The notes under the pieces: generated by a model
What the model was told of the DNA's origin: nothing
Databases searched by the model: none
Seen by the model: only the letters and a program-made list of their open reading frames with translations
Translations under genes and position numbers: made by a program
Source: Serinus canaria
Lineage: Eukaryota > Chordata > Aves > Passeriformes > Fringillidae
Reading direction: 5' to 3'
DNA length: 64,000 nt
Assembly: GCF_022539315.1 (NCBI RefSeq)
Contig: NC_066313.1
Location: 38,477,059-38,541,058 of the forward strand
Shown: one piece after another, positions 48,401-60,900 of the stretch
Numbering within the stretch: the stretch's first letter is position 1
How the letters are laid out: every line of letters starts with the position of its first letter

Positions 48401-51400
48401 TCTTCTGGATTGTAGGTAGAATGCATTGCTTTAAATATCAGCAATTCTTTTTACTTCAGTAATTTCCAGAAAATCTTTGTGTCATAGAATTTTGAGAAAT
48501 TAAATGTCATTTTTTAAACATTAAAATGAGATTTAGGTCTCAAAACTATTCTTGATATACCATGCAAAAAATTGTATCAGCGACTTTATTATCCATAAAA
48601 GCCTTATAATTTTGGAAAAAAAAAAAGAAAAACAGAAACCAGCAAACAAAACCAAAACCAAATGAATTTTGCTATCTTAATTGTTTAGGTAAAACTAAAT
48701 AAAAAAAACAAACAAACAAAAACCCCTTGGTTTTTTTAACACTATAAAAAACCTAATTTTATATAGACTATGTTAGATGGATTTACATCTGGGCATTAAA
48801 CTGAAATGCTCAGGTTTAATAAAAGTCTTACCAAGTTAAACTTGTCAGTTTATAAGACAAAGTAAGGTTTAAATTATTGAATGTAGATATACACACCTAA
48901 TTCATGTACATCTGCATGTACATGTCTTCATTCTTCTAACTTGCTCAGACCAAGCCAGCTGGGACTGTTGTGACCCTACATAATGATTTATGTCTCAGAA
49001 ACAAAACTGGACCAAAAGTCTCTTGAATCAGGAAAACCAAATGGCTAAGTGATGGTGGAGGGTGAAAGAGCCATGGATTTTATCTTCATGAGAAGGGGCA
49101 GGCAGAGGAATGGGATGAGCATTGCAATGCCTGTAGGAGAGGGAGCCTGGTGCCAAAAATCCCTCGCGGTCTGTGGATTTTCTTAATTTATTCTGAATGA
49201 TTTTAAACTACTCCATACATACCAAGGTGTAAAAATAGCACATAAGGCACATTTTTTGTGACAATACATTATAAATCTGGTTGATTTTTCCAAATCTTAT
49301 GCTTTCTTTGTGGAAGAGAAAAAAGCAGATCTAGTAAACAGTGAGGCAACAAATACTGCATTATCTTTCTAGTATATCACATGCAAATAATCAAGGGCAA
49401 AGATTGGCCTATAGAGACCAACAAACAAGGACATCTGGGGGTAGGACAGGCTACAGAAGTGTACATAGGAATAGGAGACAGAGCAGATTTATTTTTGGAT
49501 GTGTAGCTGTCTTGTAAAATTTAATCTGCTTGTTCTATGTATACAGAAAATACTTGGGGGCATAATGTCATGATCTGACTTTAATCATTCATCAGTCACT
49601 GATGGTCACATAAAATTTACATTGTAAGTGAACAGATGAGGAGACTGGTAAATTAAAATTAAAAAAAAAAGAAATTGAGCCAGCTAGTTCAAACCTGAAG
49701 CTTATGAGTGAGAAAAGGTACATTGCCTCTTCTCTTGTCCTTAGATTGCTTTTCCTTCATAATGCCCTCCCTTCACCAAACTGAGATCATGGATTTGTTT
49801 TGTTTTCCTTATTCCCCACTTCCTCTGCAACTTTGAAAATTATCTTCCTTAAAACTGTGGCATTTCTGATATGTTTAGCAAATCCTCAAATCACTAAAAG
49901 AAAGGGTGAGATTCCTTCCCTCTGTCCCCTGCATAACATATTTTCAGACTAAATTTTTAGACATGTAGTGGATGGATGTGAAGGAACATCCATCTTCTGC
50001 CTTCTCAAGGAGAAATCAGTGTCTAAGTTTCTCATCAGCTGCTGCCATCTTTTGCTTCTCCAGTGCCCCCCTTTACCCCAGTTTGTCTGGAAACCAGGAA
50101 TTTAGTGAGGGAAATAAGTAATTTTTTTATGTCAATTAATTGTATAATAATTTATTTACTCACAATATCAGTACATCCTTTTCTGAAGGTGGTGAGTTTT
50201 CTATGGTTCAGAAAATATTTCCCAGCTTATATCTTTTGGAAATAAGATCAAAAGAGATTATAATATCCACTTGCAGCCATAATATTTGTAATAACTAATT
50301 TTCTCTTTTTATCTCTCCGTGAACATTGTAAGCACATTGAAGACATTGTTTGATTTCTTAATGTCTTTTTCCTTAGTGAATAAATTTTCAAAAGAGATCC
50401 ACTCATAATCATCAAGTTGAAATTGAAATTGTTTTTAGTTGTTCTTCTGCAAGTTTATTTTTCTATACTACTGACAAGGTATAAAAGTAAGTGTGGTAAA
50501 ACTAGTGGCAATATTTTCAAATTAGAGATTTTTTTCTCTGGATGTGTTATGAGTCTTCTTTACTGGAAATTTAAAATAGTGAACTAAGTAAAATGTTTCC
50601 CATGCATTTGGTTAGTGTTCAATGGTGTGGTTTTAGTCTTGGATTTTCCTTAGGTGGGAGATTATAAGTCATTATATACTTTCAATGCTGAAGGGTGTAC
50701 AATTAGAGACTTTGTCTTTTATTTTACTGGAATTAGGCCAAACTAACACATGAGTGCTTTTCTGTATAATTATCTATTAAGGATTATCAAATTTCTAAAG
50801 TCCCTTTGTCGTTGGTTAAGTCTGGTTAAATTTTTTAATTTAGTTTGATTTACAATTTGATTAATTAATTTATTCATTATATTTAGTGAATTAATTTTTT
50901 TGATTATTTTAATTATTATAAATTTTCATCATGTAGTAGATTGCTGGATGGGGCCAAGGAGTCATATAAATATATAAATACAAAGACTACAAATAATACA
51001 CTACTTACACTTAAAAGCAATATTCAAAACACAGACAATGTCTGCCTCTCCATTTTCAGTTGTAATCTACATAATCATACTTAATTATATGCTCATTCTT
51101 TTATTTTGAATAATTTTAAAATATTCTGACATAATATGGATAGCAGAAAGAAAAGAAGTGATCATGCCGGGGGTTATTTTCTCTTTCCAATTGCTCAGAT
51201 ACTTTTTTTTAAGAACTTGTCACAGTACTAAGTTGCACAGATAAATCATGTTAATTTTATGGATAAACTATTATAATTAGAGTCTAAGAGAACACTCAAG
51301 ATAAGAAGAATAGAAAGTATAACATCACATTTAACAAAAGGTGATATCAGACTAATTTTGAGAGCTTATTTTACTAAGCCTCAAAAAGATACCTTTTTTG

Positions 51401-54400
51401 TTATCTTCTTTCTTTGCTGCTGTGCTTGAAACCTGTAGGGAAGAGCAGGAAGGTGACGAGGCATCCTGAGACAGTATTCATTTTCAGATATAAGTGGCAC
51501 TCTATCTATTAGCCATCCTGCTATTCCTCTTTGGCTGCACAGGTTAGAAATTGAATTGTAAAACACTTCTGATTCCAACTAATTATCAGGGAGGGAAGAG
51601 AAGCACACATAGAATTCCTCTCTCAATTCCACCTTGGTTTCCATACAACCACCAATCAGGACTGTGCCAAGGGGTTCTTGTCTCTTGGAAGAGGATGGCT
51701 GAACTTTTAATAAAGGCAGGCATCATTCCACATGTCTTCCAGAAGCAAAAAAAAAAATCATCTTAAGTAGGTGCAGTGATGGGCCTGACACTTCACTTCC
51801 TGTCAAACAAGTGAGTGAAAATTCTGTCTCGACAGAGCCTTCTCTGGGTAATTACTGGGATTTGTCAGCACTTGTCCAGCATGCACCAGTAGCCTCAGGC
51901 TTGTATTTTTGCCTGATGCACTGGCAGAATTTCAGCACTCTAACAACACAAGGTGCATTGTTTCTTCACTATATTTCACTGTATTTTGCTGAATTGATGT
52001 TCTTAGATTGTGTTTCACAGTCCGTATGAATTTACCAAAGTGAAGCATCTTCTACAACAAGGAAAGTGCCACACTGTAAAATTTAGGCTGTGCATAGTTT
52101 GTGTTCTTGCTTGCAAATTCTAAATTCTCTTCCTTCATAAATGGGAATAAAGAAAAAATTTCAAAAATACGTTTTCCTCTGTCAGTGAACACAATTTACA
52201 ACCTACAATTGTTGTTCCAGCAATTGGAACTAACTAGATTTAAAAATAGATTAAGATTTTTTGTGAGAAATGTTCTGATAGAATGAAAAAACCCTCAAGA
52301 TCAATTAAAATAAGTGCTGTCAACACCATCAATGAAAATACTCTCTGGAAACCAGCAAGAGCCTCATGTTTTCTTTTAAACAAGAAGGGCGTTCTCCACC
52401 CAGAAAAAAACTTAAAGTAATAATTTCAGAAATAAAACCCCAAAAATGGAAAAAACCTCAGGGCATATACTTCCACATCACCTGACAGAACTCTGACCAC
52501 TTATTGAAATAATTAGGGAAACATTGGCACTCTGTAGGGAGTGCTAAACTCTTCATCTTTATGACATTAAATTGCACTCTAGCATATCAATAGTACAAAA
52601 TTATAATAAAACCCTTCATCCAATTGACAGAGAATGGAGAAATGGCAGAAATGGTAGGGGAAAAAGGGGGAAATAACTGGATCATTGCTGACTCTCATGC
52701 AGATCAGATAGTGCCACTTTATGTGAAATTAACAATATGCTGAGTGTATTGTGTGGGCAGGACAATTAGCCAGAAATATGCTCCTATTTGGGCTGGGTTA
52801 TATTTGTGTACAAATACAGAGATCTGATATTTTTCACCTAGTACTCTATGGCTGGTGCTTTTGGGCCTGATTCTGAACTGGTATATATTTCACAGTTGAA
52901 TTCATGGCTGTTGCAATTTGAAAGCTTAGTGGGAAAAGGAACAGTGCACCAGGTTTTGTTTTGTTCTGGGTTTTGTTTGTTTGTTTTTAAAGGGGATATA
53001 TTTGTTTTTGTTGCGTTTGTTTGTTTGTTGGTTGGGGGAGGGAGAGTAATGAGTAATGGTAACTTCCAAGGTGGTACTTAACCCAGAAATCCTGACTAAA
53101 TTCCATTTGCATGTGCACCCAACGAGACTTTGGACTTTCAGATTGTTACATTCCTAATTTTTTTGTCCTAAAACTGCCTGTTCTGTCAAGAAAAGAAAAA
53201 TTCTGGCTGCTTCTTGAAAATATTGCATTTCAGTACTCTAAAATGTGTTAAAGGAAGGGCTTCCAACTTACACAGAAACCTCTGCAAGAAAGTAAACTTC
53301 CACCAATAAAGAGCTTGAAACTACTATTAGCACATTTTCTTGCAATGTTAAATTAAATTATCTTCTGAAGAATAAACAAATGAGGAAGTGTTGGCACCAC
53401 CACCTACTAAGAGTCATGCTAAGGTTTCCTCTAATTGTTTCTAAACTCAGAAATGACAAGATGTCTGAACAGTATGCATGGGTAGATTTTATATTACATA
53501 ACTTATTTGAATCTATGAAGAAGCCTGAACTGTTCTAGTTGTGAGCTACTGTGATTCTAAATATTTACTGGGATTTTCCTTTAAATATCAGGAAAATAAT
53601 GTCCATAGAAAATAATGAAGGCAATAGTCACATGGAGAGGACTATTTAAAAAATCCAGACAGGAGGTATGCCCTCATGCTTTATCACTAATACTGCAGAA
53701 GGTTTTACATTATGGTAGCCTGGGCTTCAAATTAAATGTCAAATTCAATTTGCTACTCAAAACATGAAGTGTGTGACTGCCCTTAGAGGGATAACCTGAC
53801 AGCACAATTTCATAATTGGTGTGTGCCCTAATGCTGAGCTAAAGTACAAGAAGAAATGTTATTTGACTGCAGTCATATCTTACTATTTAAAAATAAACAA
53901 TCCATCTCTAGATAGGCTAAAATATATTTGGTTTAAATTTCAGTCCTTGGTAAATTTTGCTGGCTTTGTTTAAAATCTGTGGAAAAAGACTATTGAATAC
54001 CATATGATAGCAGAAAGAAACCTCCCTGATGGGATCATGCCAGCAGTTATGTCTTTATGTCTCTGACATTTAGCTTGCAATAAAATGAGATTTGTGAAAG
54101 AAAATGAAGAGGTGCTTATTCCACTTAGAGTACTTTATTTTTTTCTTTTTATTCAGACAAGCTTGTGGTCTAATAATGAGATTTCTAATCCACTTTAATA
54201 TCTTATCATTATATCTTAGTGAACTATCTGCCATATAAGTAATAATAATGAAGTATGTTTAAATATAAAAATGCATCCTTAAGCATCTAGACACTTTTAG
54301 TACTGGTTGTAATTAGAAACATAAGAATCATGTGCAATTAAATATGCTTGTAAAAAAAAACCAGATACATCTCTGTAGTACCAATCAATTTGTTGCATCA

Positions 54401-54630
54401 TTAATATTCTTCAGTATGCCAGCTTAAAAATGCATTTTACTGTTCCAAATAGAAAATAGCTAAGAACAAAATTATTAAAAATTAAACAAACAAAATCAAT
54501 ACAGACCATCAACTGAGTGTTTTAGGTATTTTCTCCTAATTAATTTCGTTTTTACAGATTCAAATTAGATTTTGCATTTTCAAATTCTGCATCTTTATCT
54601 GCTCCTCTAACATCTATGTTCCAAAGATAA
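45470..54630. other. Long AT-rich stretch, nothing recognised
   Basis: About 9 kb without a recognisable gene, RNA or interspersed-repeat family. A slightly more GC-rich patch at 45560-45920 and the 112-codon frame at 47702-48040 match nothing I know. Simple tracts occur: (CAAA)n near 48700-48723 and T/G-rich sequence at 52965-53045. Any repeats here are too old to see by eye. Confidence 0.55.
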
Positions 54631-54726
54631 TGTATATTGTACAATATTGTATATTATATATCTTGTATATTATACTTTGTATAATATACAATATATATTA
54701 TATACTTTTTATTGTATATTATACTA
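54631..54726. repeat. AT-rich self-complementary tract
   Basis: Repeated TATATTGTACAATA, GTATATTATA and TATAATATAC segments are mutually complementary and could form hairpins or cruciforms. Confidence 0.85.
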
Positions 54727-55026
54727 TGTGCTGTCATGAGATGTGGCAGCAATTAATTGTAATGAGATTGTTTATTACAACAATTTAAGTCAAAAATACT
54801 ATTTTTGTTTATTTTTAACTTTCTGAATAGATTGAATTGAATTAGATGTATAGTTTAAAAAAAATGCTCAGGGTTTTTAAAAATACACTTAGTGTTAAGA
54901 CTTCCAAAAGTGTCCAAAGTGACTTCTGTCTCTTAAGTTTAGGAAATATCTAGCCTGCCTTGAATTGAAGACGTAGTGGCAGTGTTAGGTCTTATGATTG
55001 GATTCAATGAACTTGAAGGCCTTTTC

Positions 55027-55205
55027 ATGGAATCACAGAGTCATAGAAAGGTTTGGGATGGAAGGGATGCTAAAGATTTCCAACCCTCCTGCCATGAACC
55101 TCTCACTTGACCAGGTTGGTCTCTGACCCACCCTGCCTGGCCTTGAACATTTGCAGGGATGGGGCATCTAGAACTCCTCTGGCAACCAAAATTATTTCCA
55201 ACCTG
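55027..55205 (-). mobile_element. CR1 LINE, short 3'-end copy
   Basis: Reverse-complement CR1 tail. From the left it shows the terminal repeat (TGGAATCACAGAGTCATAGA), GGTTTGGGATGGAAGGGATG, TTTCCAACCCTCCTGCCATG, ACCAGGTTGG, CCTGGCCTTGAACATTTGCA and GGGATGGGGCATCTAG. It is cut off at about 55205. This is strong 5' truncation, typical of CR1. Confidence 0.92.
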
Positions 55206-55209
55206 TGAC

Positions 55210-56160
55210 TCTGTGATTAGAACAGTTGACTAAAAATGGTCTTGGTACCTAAACCTGGGAGCTGAACTAGTGTGAAATCTTCGACAGTGACCACACAGGT
55301 AATAACTCAGAACCCACAAACAACATGTCAAGATAAGTTTTCTTTTAATAGAACTGTTATTTTTCTAATTTGTAGATGGGCATTGAGGCAGACTTGTGGC
55401 ACTTGCACTGCCAGATTGTCCATGCACGCTCATTGGGCACACAAACCTCTCTGTGTCTCCTGTCAGCTGCACACAGGAAACAGCCTCTTGCCCTCAGGAC
55501 ATGCAGCCTACATCCTTCTCAGACAAGTGTCCTTCTGACAGCCTGACAGCATCACATAAAGCCCAGAGACAGGAGCCAAGCAGAGTATTGAAGGGTCTTA
55601 CTTTTCCTTAACACATTGTTGGGACCTTGCCTTGCACCTTCCTCATAAAGTGCAGAGATCTCACATCTTCAGCACAGAAAATGTACTGATCCTTTACAGG
55701 CATAGCATTAAGCACCCTGGTGCACAATATGCTGTTATGGCACAGCTGATTTGGTGATTTGATGTATGGAAGAGTGCACAGAGATGAGTTCAACTTACAG
55801 GTCCATGGAGAGATTGTGGCCACTACTTCAGAGCAGTACACACCATCTCCAGGGCTTTATCCTTGTAGAGAAATGTGTGAGGATCCCAGTATGTGTTATT
55901 AAAATGCATGATGCCATTAGTCTGGCAGTTGCATTAAGTGGAAGGCTTATGCTAGGCCTATATATGCTGGCTGATGTGCCAGATGCAGAGGCAGTTATGG
56001 ATATTTGTTTAACTGCAGTCATCTTCCTTCTTGGCAGCAGCTGGCTGCTGTGGAAGAGAGGTCAAGATGAGCAGCTCTTTATGTGTTAGAGGTGGTTCTA
56101 CCAAGTGCTGCAGAGAGACAAAATAACAGCAGTGTCCTGCTGGTCCTCTCATTGTCCTTA
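55210..56160. other. GC-richer block without recognised content
   Basis: From about 55380 to 56150 base composition is visibly richer in G and C, and open frames occur on both strands. The longest is plus 55766-56089, 107 codons, with a hydrophobic C-terminal half (LTAVIFLLGSSWLLWKRG). No splice-flanked exon, known domain or repeat family was recognised. It could be old repeat sequence, a noncoding transcript or a decayed coding region. Confidence 0.35.
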
Positions 56161-57865
56161 ATCCCTTACTTGGCAGAGAAATGACCATTTCTAGATGTGA
56201 TTACACTGGCACATGTTACAATCTCCCAGAGGAAAATGGAAATAAAAAAGAGGGCCTGAAAAATGCAGCATAAGTACATGCCTTTTTCCTTGCAAATAAA
56301 TCTAGTCTAATACAAAGAGTGCAGATTAGGAGCAGGTTACTAACATCACCTACAATTCTATAGTTTCTCCCTGAACTTCTCAATTTCTCTGAGGCATCTG
56401 TTGCACTTTATTAAGTGCTTAAATATATTTCCTGAATAATTAAAGGAGAATACCAAAAAAGGACTATCATAGATGAAGAGTGATTTTATTGTAATTCAAC
56501 TGAGATTGGGAGTTAAATGACCAGTTGAGTTTTTCATATGGAGTTGAAACTTCCATACACACTGGAAAATAACAAGTGAAGACTGCTATCATGCAGCTTT
56601 AGCCATCTGAAAGTTAATTGAATAATTTAAGATAGCTGTCTAAGTTTCTGCTGCAATCAGGTTTCCATCAGAGTTAGCAAAAAGAATGAGACTGTTCATC
56701 TCACTTCAAAATAACTGTCAAAAATCTGAATTAATTTTCCTTCTGGTTTTCTATTCCTCTCCATTTACTAACAAGAGAGCTTATAGACTTCATTTCCAAA
56801 GTGTCAAATTATACACAATTTTCTTCTTTATTCTTTTTTTCCTATTAGATATGAATAAGATTGGCAGAACTAAAAAAAAAAAAAAAAAAAAATTGAAGAA
56901 TGTGCAATGACAGCTTGAAAGACTTTGAGAAATGACTGGTCATAAAGTTCATACCAAACAGCTTAACTGTGGTACTTGTGAAAAAAATTTTGTTATTTCC
57001 AGCCCAGGCTTTATGAAATTTCAAAATCATGCTGCTGAGTGAATCCATGTTGCATTCACAATCCTAAGTGAGAGAGCAAGGCTTTTTAAACTGCTTCATC
57101 CCCAGCAGCTGCTTGTTCTCTGAAATGTGAGCTGAATTTTAGAAGCTGTCAGCCTGATTGGCAAATAGAGGGAAAAGCCCACAACAGATCTAATTCCACT
57201 CCTTCCCCTCTCAGGAGGCCTCTTCCAACAGGTATTTTATTCACCAGAGAACAAGACCATGCCTTGTGGTGAGAGCAGTTTCTTGAAGCTGCCTCAAAGC
57301 CTGAAAGTAAGACAGGAGTTCATAGTTTTAACTCTTCTCAGCACCCAGTACTTGAAGGTATGTCCTGAGTCACTGGACTGCCTGAGCAGTGCTCTAGTTC
57401 TCTCAAGCTTTATTCAAATGAATTTTGTCAAATAGAGCACCTTGGTATGGCTGGTTTAGAGAAGCTGAGGACTCTTTCTGCCATCTTGTTTGAGCACACA
57501 AAGACATTTATGTCTGATTTGCAGTAAGAATGTCAAAGGATCTAGTTCCTACAGTAAAGAGCATTGAACAATCCCTCAAATAATTCAACACAAACTGCTT
57601 CTTGGTCAAGTGATTTTGTAAATCTCCTCTAGATTATTAATGTTTGATTTAGTTAAAAAATTAGTATTAGACACAATGCAAAGCAGAGCATTTGAAATGT
57701 TGGAAAGGAAGACATTCTACATTTTACTAACAAACCTTCTATTTTAAATATGTATGTGAAAATATATTCAAATATTATAAAATAATAAATATTTAATACA
57801 ATATTAGTACAATATTAACTTTTTATTGTATGGGTGTTGTGCACAGATTTCCAAACAGGTTTTAT
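56160..57865. other. AT-rich DNA, nothing recognised
   Basis: Contains an uninterrupted A run of 21 at 56872-56892. Its only upstream signal is AATAAG, so I do not call a retrocopy. Nothing else was recognised. Confidence 0.6.
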
Positions 57866-57866
57866 T

Positions 57867-57885
57867 CATCTGAATAATTCAGATG
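57867..57885. repeat. Perfect 9-bp palindrome
   Basis: CATCTGAAT and ATTCAGATG are separated by one base. It contains CATCTG-type half-sites, but no binding claim is made. Confidence 0.85.
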
Positions 57886-57908
57886 GACTAATAGGTATTT
57901 TAGGATAC

Positions 57909-57973
57909 TTATTCAGTATCTTAAAATATATATAGCAATCTTATTCAGTATCTTACAATAAAATATAGCAATC
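57909..57973. repeat. Two-copy tandem duplication, about 32 bp
   Basis: TTATTCAGTATCTTA followed by an AT-rich middle and ATAGCAATC occurs at 57909-57940 and 57941-57973, differing only in the middle. A recent local duplication. Confidence 0.9.
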
Positions 57974-57974
57974 C

Positions 57975-60900
57975 AATTTTTTGGTTTGTTTTAAGAGCAG
58001 TAGTTCAGATGTTCATTTGCCAGTATAGAAATTGTGATTGGTCATTATTTCAGAAAAAGTTAATTTGATTCTTTTGTTGAACAGCATTCTCTGCTTCTTC
58101 CTAGACCTGGACTGGTGTCTTTGAAAACTTATTAGTATCATGAATAAAACAACAACAACAAAACACCAAAAAAAAAGAACCCACCAAAAAAAAAAACTTA
58201 TAAAAAATTAATTTAGACGTTGAAAGTCTTGGTTGCTCACCAAAAGGACCCTGACAAGGAAAGTTTCCACTGCAAATTAAACTTTTAATATTTTTAGCAG
58301 TAAATTAGGTGTTCATAAAAAACTCAGATTTTTTTCTAATTCAACTGCTAAATCTTAATCTCTATTAGACTTTTTTTGCAATAGTTTGAACAATTACCAA
58401 AGCTTGCAAATGATCTTACATTGGGGTAATAATCAATCCTACAAGATGCCTTGCTGTTGACCTTAATGTCATTTCTCTTTCATTTGTCCTCTAACAAATT
58501 TCAGTAACATTTCATTGTATAAGTGTCTACAGTATGACTTTTATCAAATATTAACTTAATGTGGTTTTAGTAAACTTAAACCAATACGAATATAGTATTG
58601 TCAAAAAGACTTTGGACTGAACAAATAAAAACTTTATTGAAAGCAAGCAGGGCCATGAACTCAGTTGAGGTTATTTATATTCTGTATAACCAATGTCTGT
58701 AATAATTGTGGCCTGACTTTATATCTAACTATTCATTAGGGAGATCTTTACAGACAAGCTCTCTTTAAAAATTTCCAGCCAAGCTACTTCCTCTGTTCAT
58801 TATGAGCATTGTAATAGCTGAGCCTTTGGTTTTCTAAAGCCTCTAATTCTCTGTGGGCTGAGCATTAGAGGTCTGATACTCATGGGAACGAGGAAGATAG
58901 GCTGAATTGTTGTCTGCAACAATCCCATTCATGTCTTCCAAGCCCTGATTGCAGGAGAGGTTGTGCTGGGGAGCAGAGAGAGTTTGGTGTAGCTCAGAAG
59001 GCTTTAGAATGTAGAAGTACTTCAGACTCTATCTTCAGGCAGACCTCTGTCTTCTTCCAAGACTTTTACAAGCCATTTAAGAGAAAGCCTGGTCAGTGAT
59101 ACTTTGCTTGTTGCATTTATTGATTTCATAGGTTTGCCACCTTAAGTAAGGAATATTAGCAGTTTCATTGCACCTTATGTCAACATCCTCCACTTACTAA
59201 ACGTGATGAAAGGATTTCCTAATAATACTACCTGAGACAATCCAAGTATATTTGTTCTTCACAGCATGTGCTCTTCTTTTTCCATTTGGATGGGTGGGAA
59301 TGGCTCAATTTCTAATTCTTTTTAGTTCCTGCTCTTACAAGTCTATCTAGAACAGAATTGCATACCACTGGTGTTATTTGTTTATTACTTGTGAGCATGT
59401 TCCTTATTTCAAAGGAAAGGGAAAATGAAATAATTTGAACTTTCTTGTACTATATATTGATATAGGAAAAAATATTACGGAGAAAACTTTTCTGTGACGA
59501 GTCAGAGCTTTTCCTCTGGGAAGTATAGTCACTGTAGACACAAAGATTTGCTCCACTGCTTTGAGAGAGGATGTGGATTTAAGCAATCATCTCTTTCATG
59601 TTGCTACACATAAATGGATAAATATGCATATGATGGAAAAGGGAAATTAGGTAGTGATAATGGAAGAAAGCATTTTGATATCACTGTCACAGTATCTATG
59701 CTAAAGGCTTTGTTTTAAAAGAATTTTAATTTTAAAAAGAACAGATCCTTGCAGTTACATTTAAATTTATTCTACATGAGAGAAAACAAACATTAATGAT
59801 AGTAGATGCTATTATTACCTTTAGAAAGAGCATGAATTTGTTGGATCTGGTTCAAGTCTCCTGCACATTGGGTTGACAACACTGAATTAGTACTCATGCT
59901 CTCAGTATACACAAGGTCTGCTAAGAGTCAGAACCACGAGAAATATCCACCCTGTCACTACCAGCCAAGGCAATTCATTAAAACATACTGAATGGTGAGG
60001 GCTTTAATAAGTTTTCTACAATTATCACACAGAATTAAAAGAAATTGCAAAAGTAATTTGGCAGAAATCCTGAGGAAAACAAAGGACTGAGGTACTACCA
60101 TGTGGAAATTGAAAACTCTTTCTAATTTTTGTGCTGGAAAAGAAGTTACATAAATTACTTGCTGCACATTGTATACATCCATATTTTAGATCACCACTTT
60201 ATACAAATTTCCTTCAGGGAAAATTCATGTCTTTGGTATTAAGAAAAAATAATTTACTTAAACTCTGTTTATTGCAAAGAAACGAGAATAGGAGCAGAAA
60301 AGAATTTTAAAAATCAAGAAATGGTAGAGAGTCAATCTTTAAATAAAAAAATCTGACTGCAGAGCTTTGTCAACTCTTGCTATTATGCAAAAAAATCTGT
60401 AAAAAATAGTATATTCTGGACAACCTAATTTTCTTTTATTGAAGAATAAAGCCAAGAAACTATTCTAAACAAGCCTGTTGGATTTTTGTGAGGTCTTAAT
60501 TTGTAACTGAGGAAAAGAACAGATACTGTTCAGCTGAAAAGATTTTAAATTCCTTTTAAGCAACACCTTCAGCTGTGTTCTTTTTCATAAATTACTGTAT
60601 ATTCTGGTTTACTGTCATAAGATTAAAATGTAAATGATTTTTTTTTTCTTTAAAGTACTTCTCATTTTGGGATAGTCAGGGGTGGGAAAAAAAAACAAAC
60701 AGAAAATTAACTAAATTTTCAAACCAAGAACAACTGGATACTGCTGGTATATGCACTCTTAAACTACTTTTAGAATAAGGTAGTTTTAAGTGGAAAATTT
60801 TTTCTATAAAGTACAACAGAATAATCATTAAGGTTTTTTTCAGCAAGAACACACTTTTGAATTCCTCCTTTTTCTTTATTAAGAGAGAAGATGCTGCTCT

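Noticed and set aside
56872..56892. A21 run as a second retrocopy tail
   Set aside because: Only AATAAG lies upstream, and there is no coding-like or transcript-like sequence before it.
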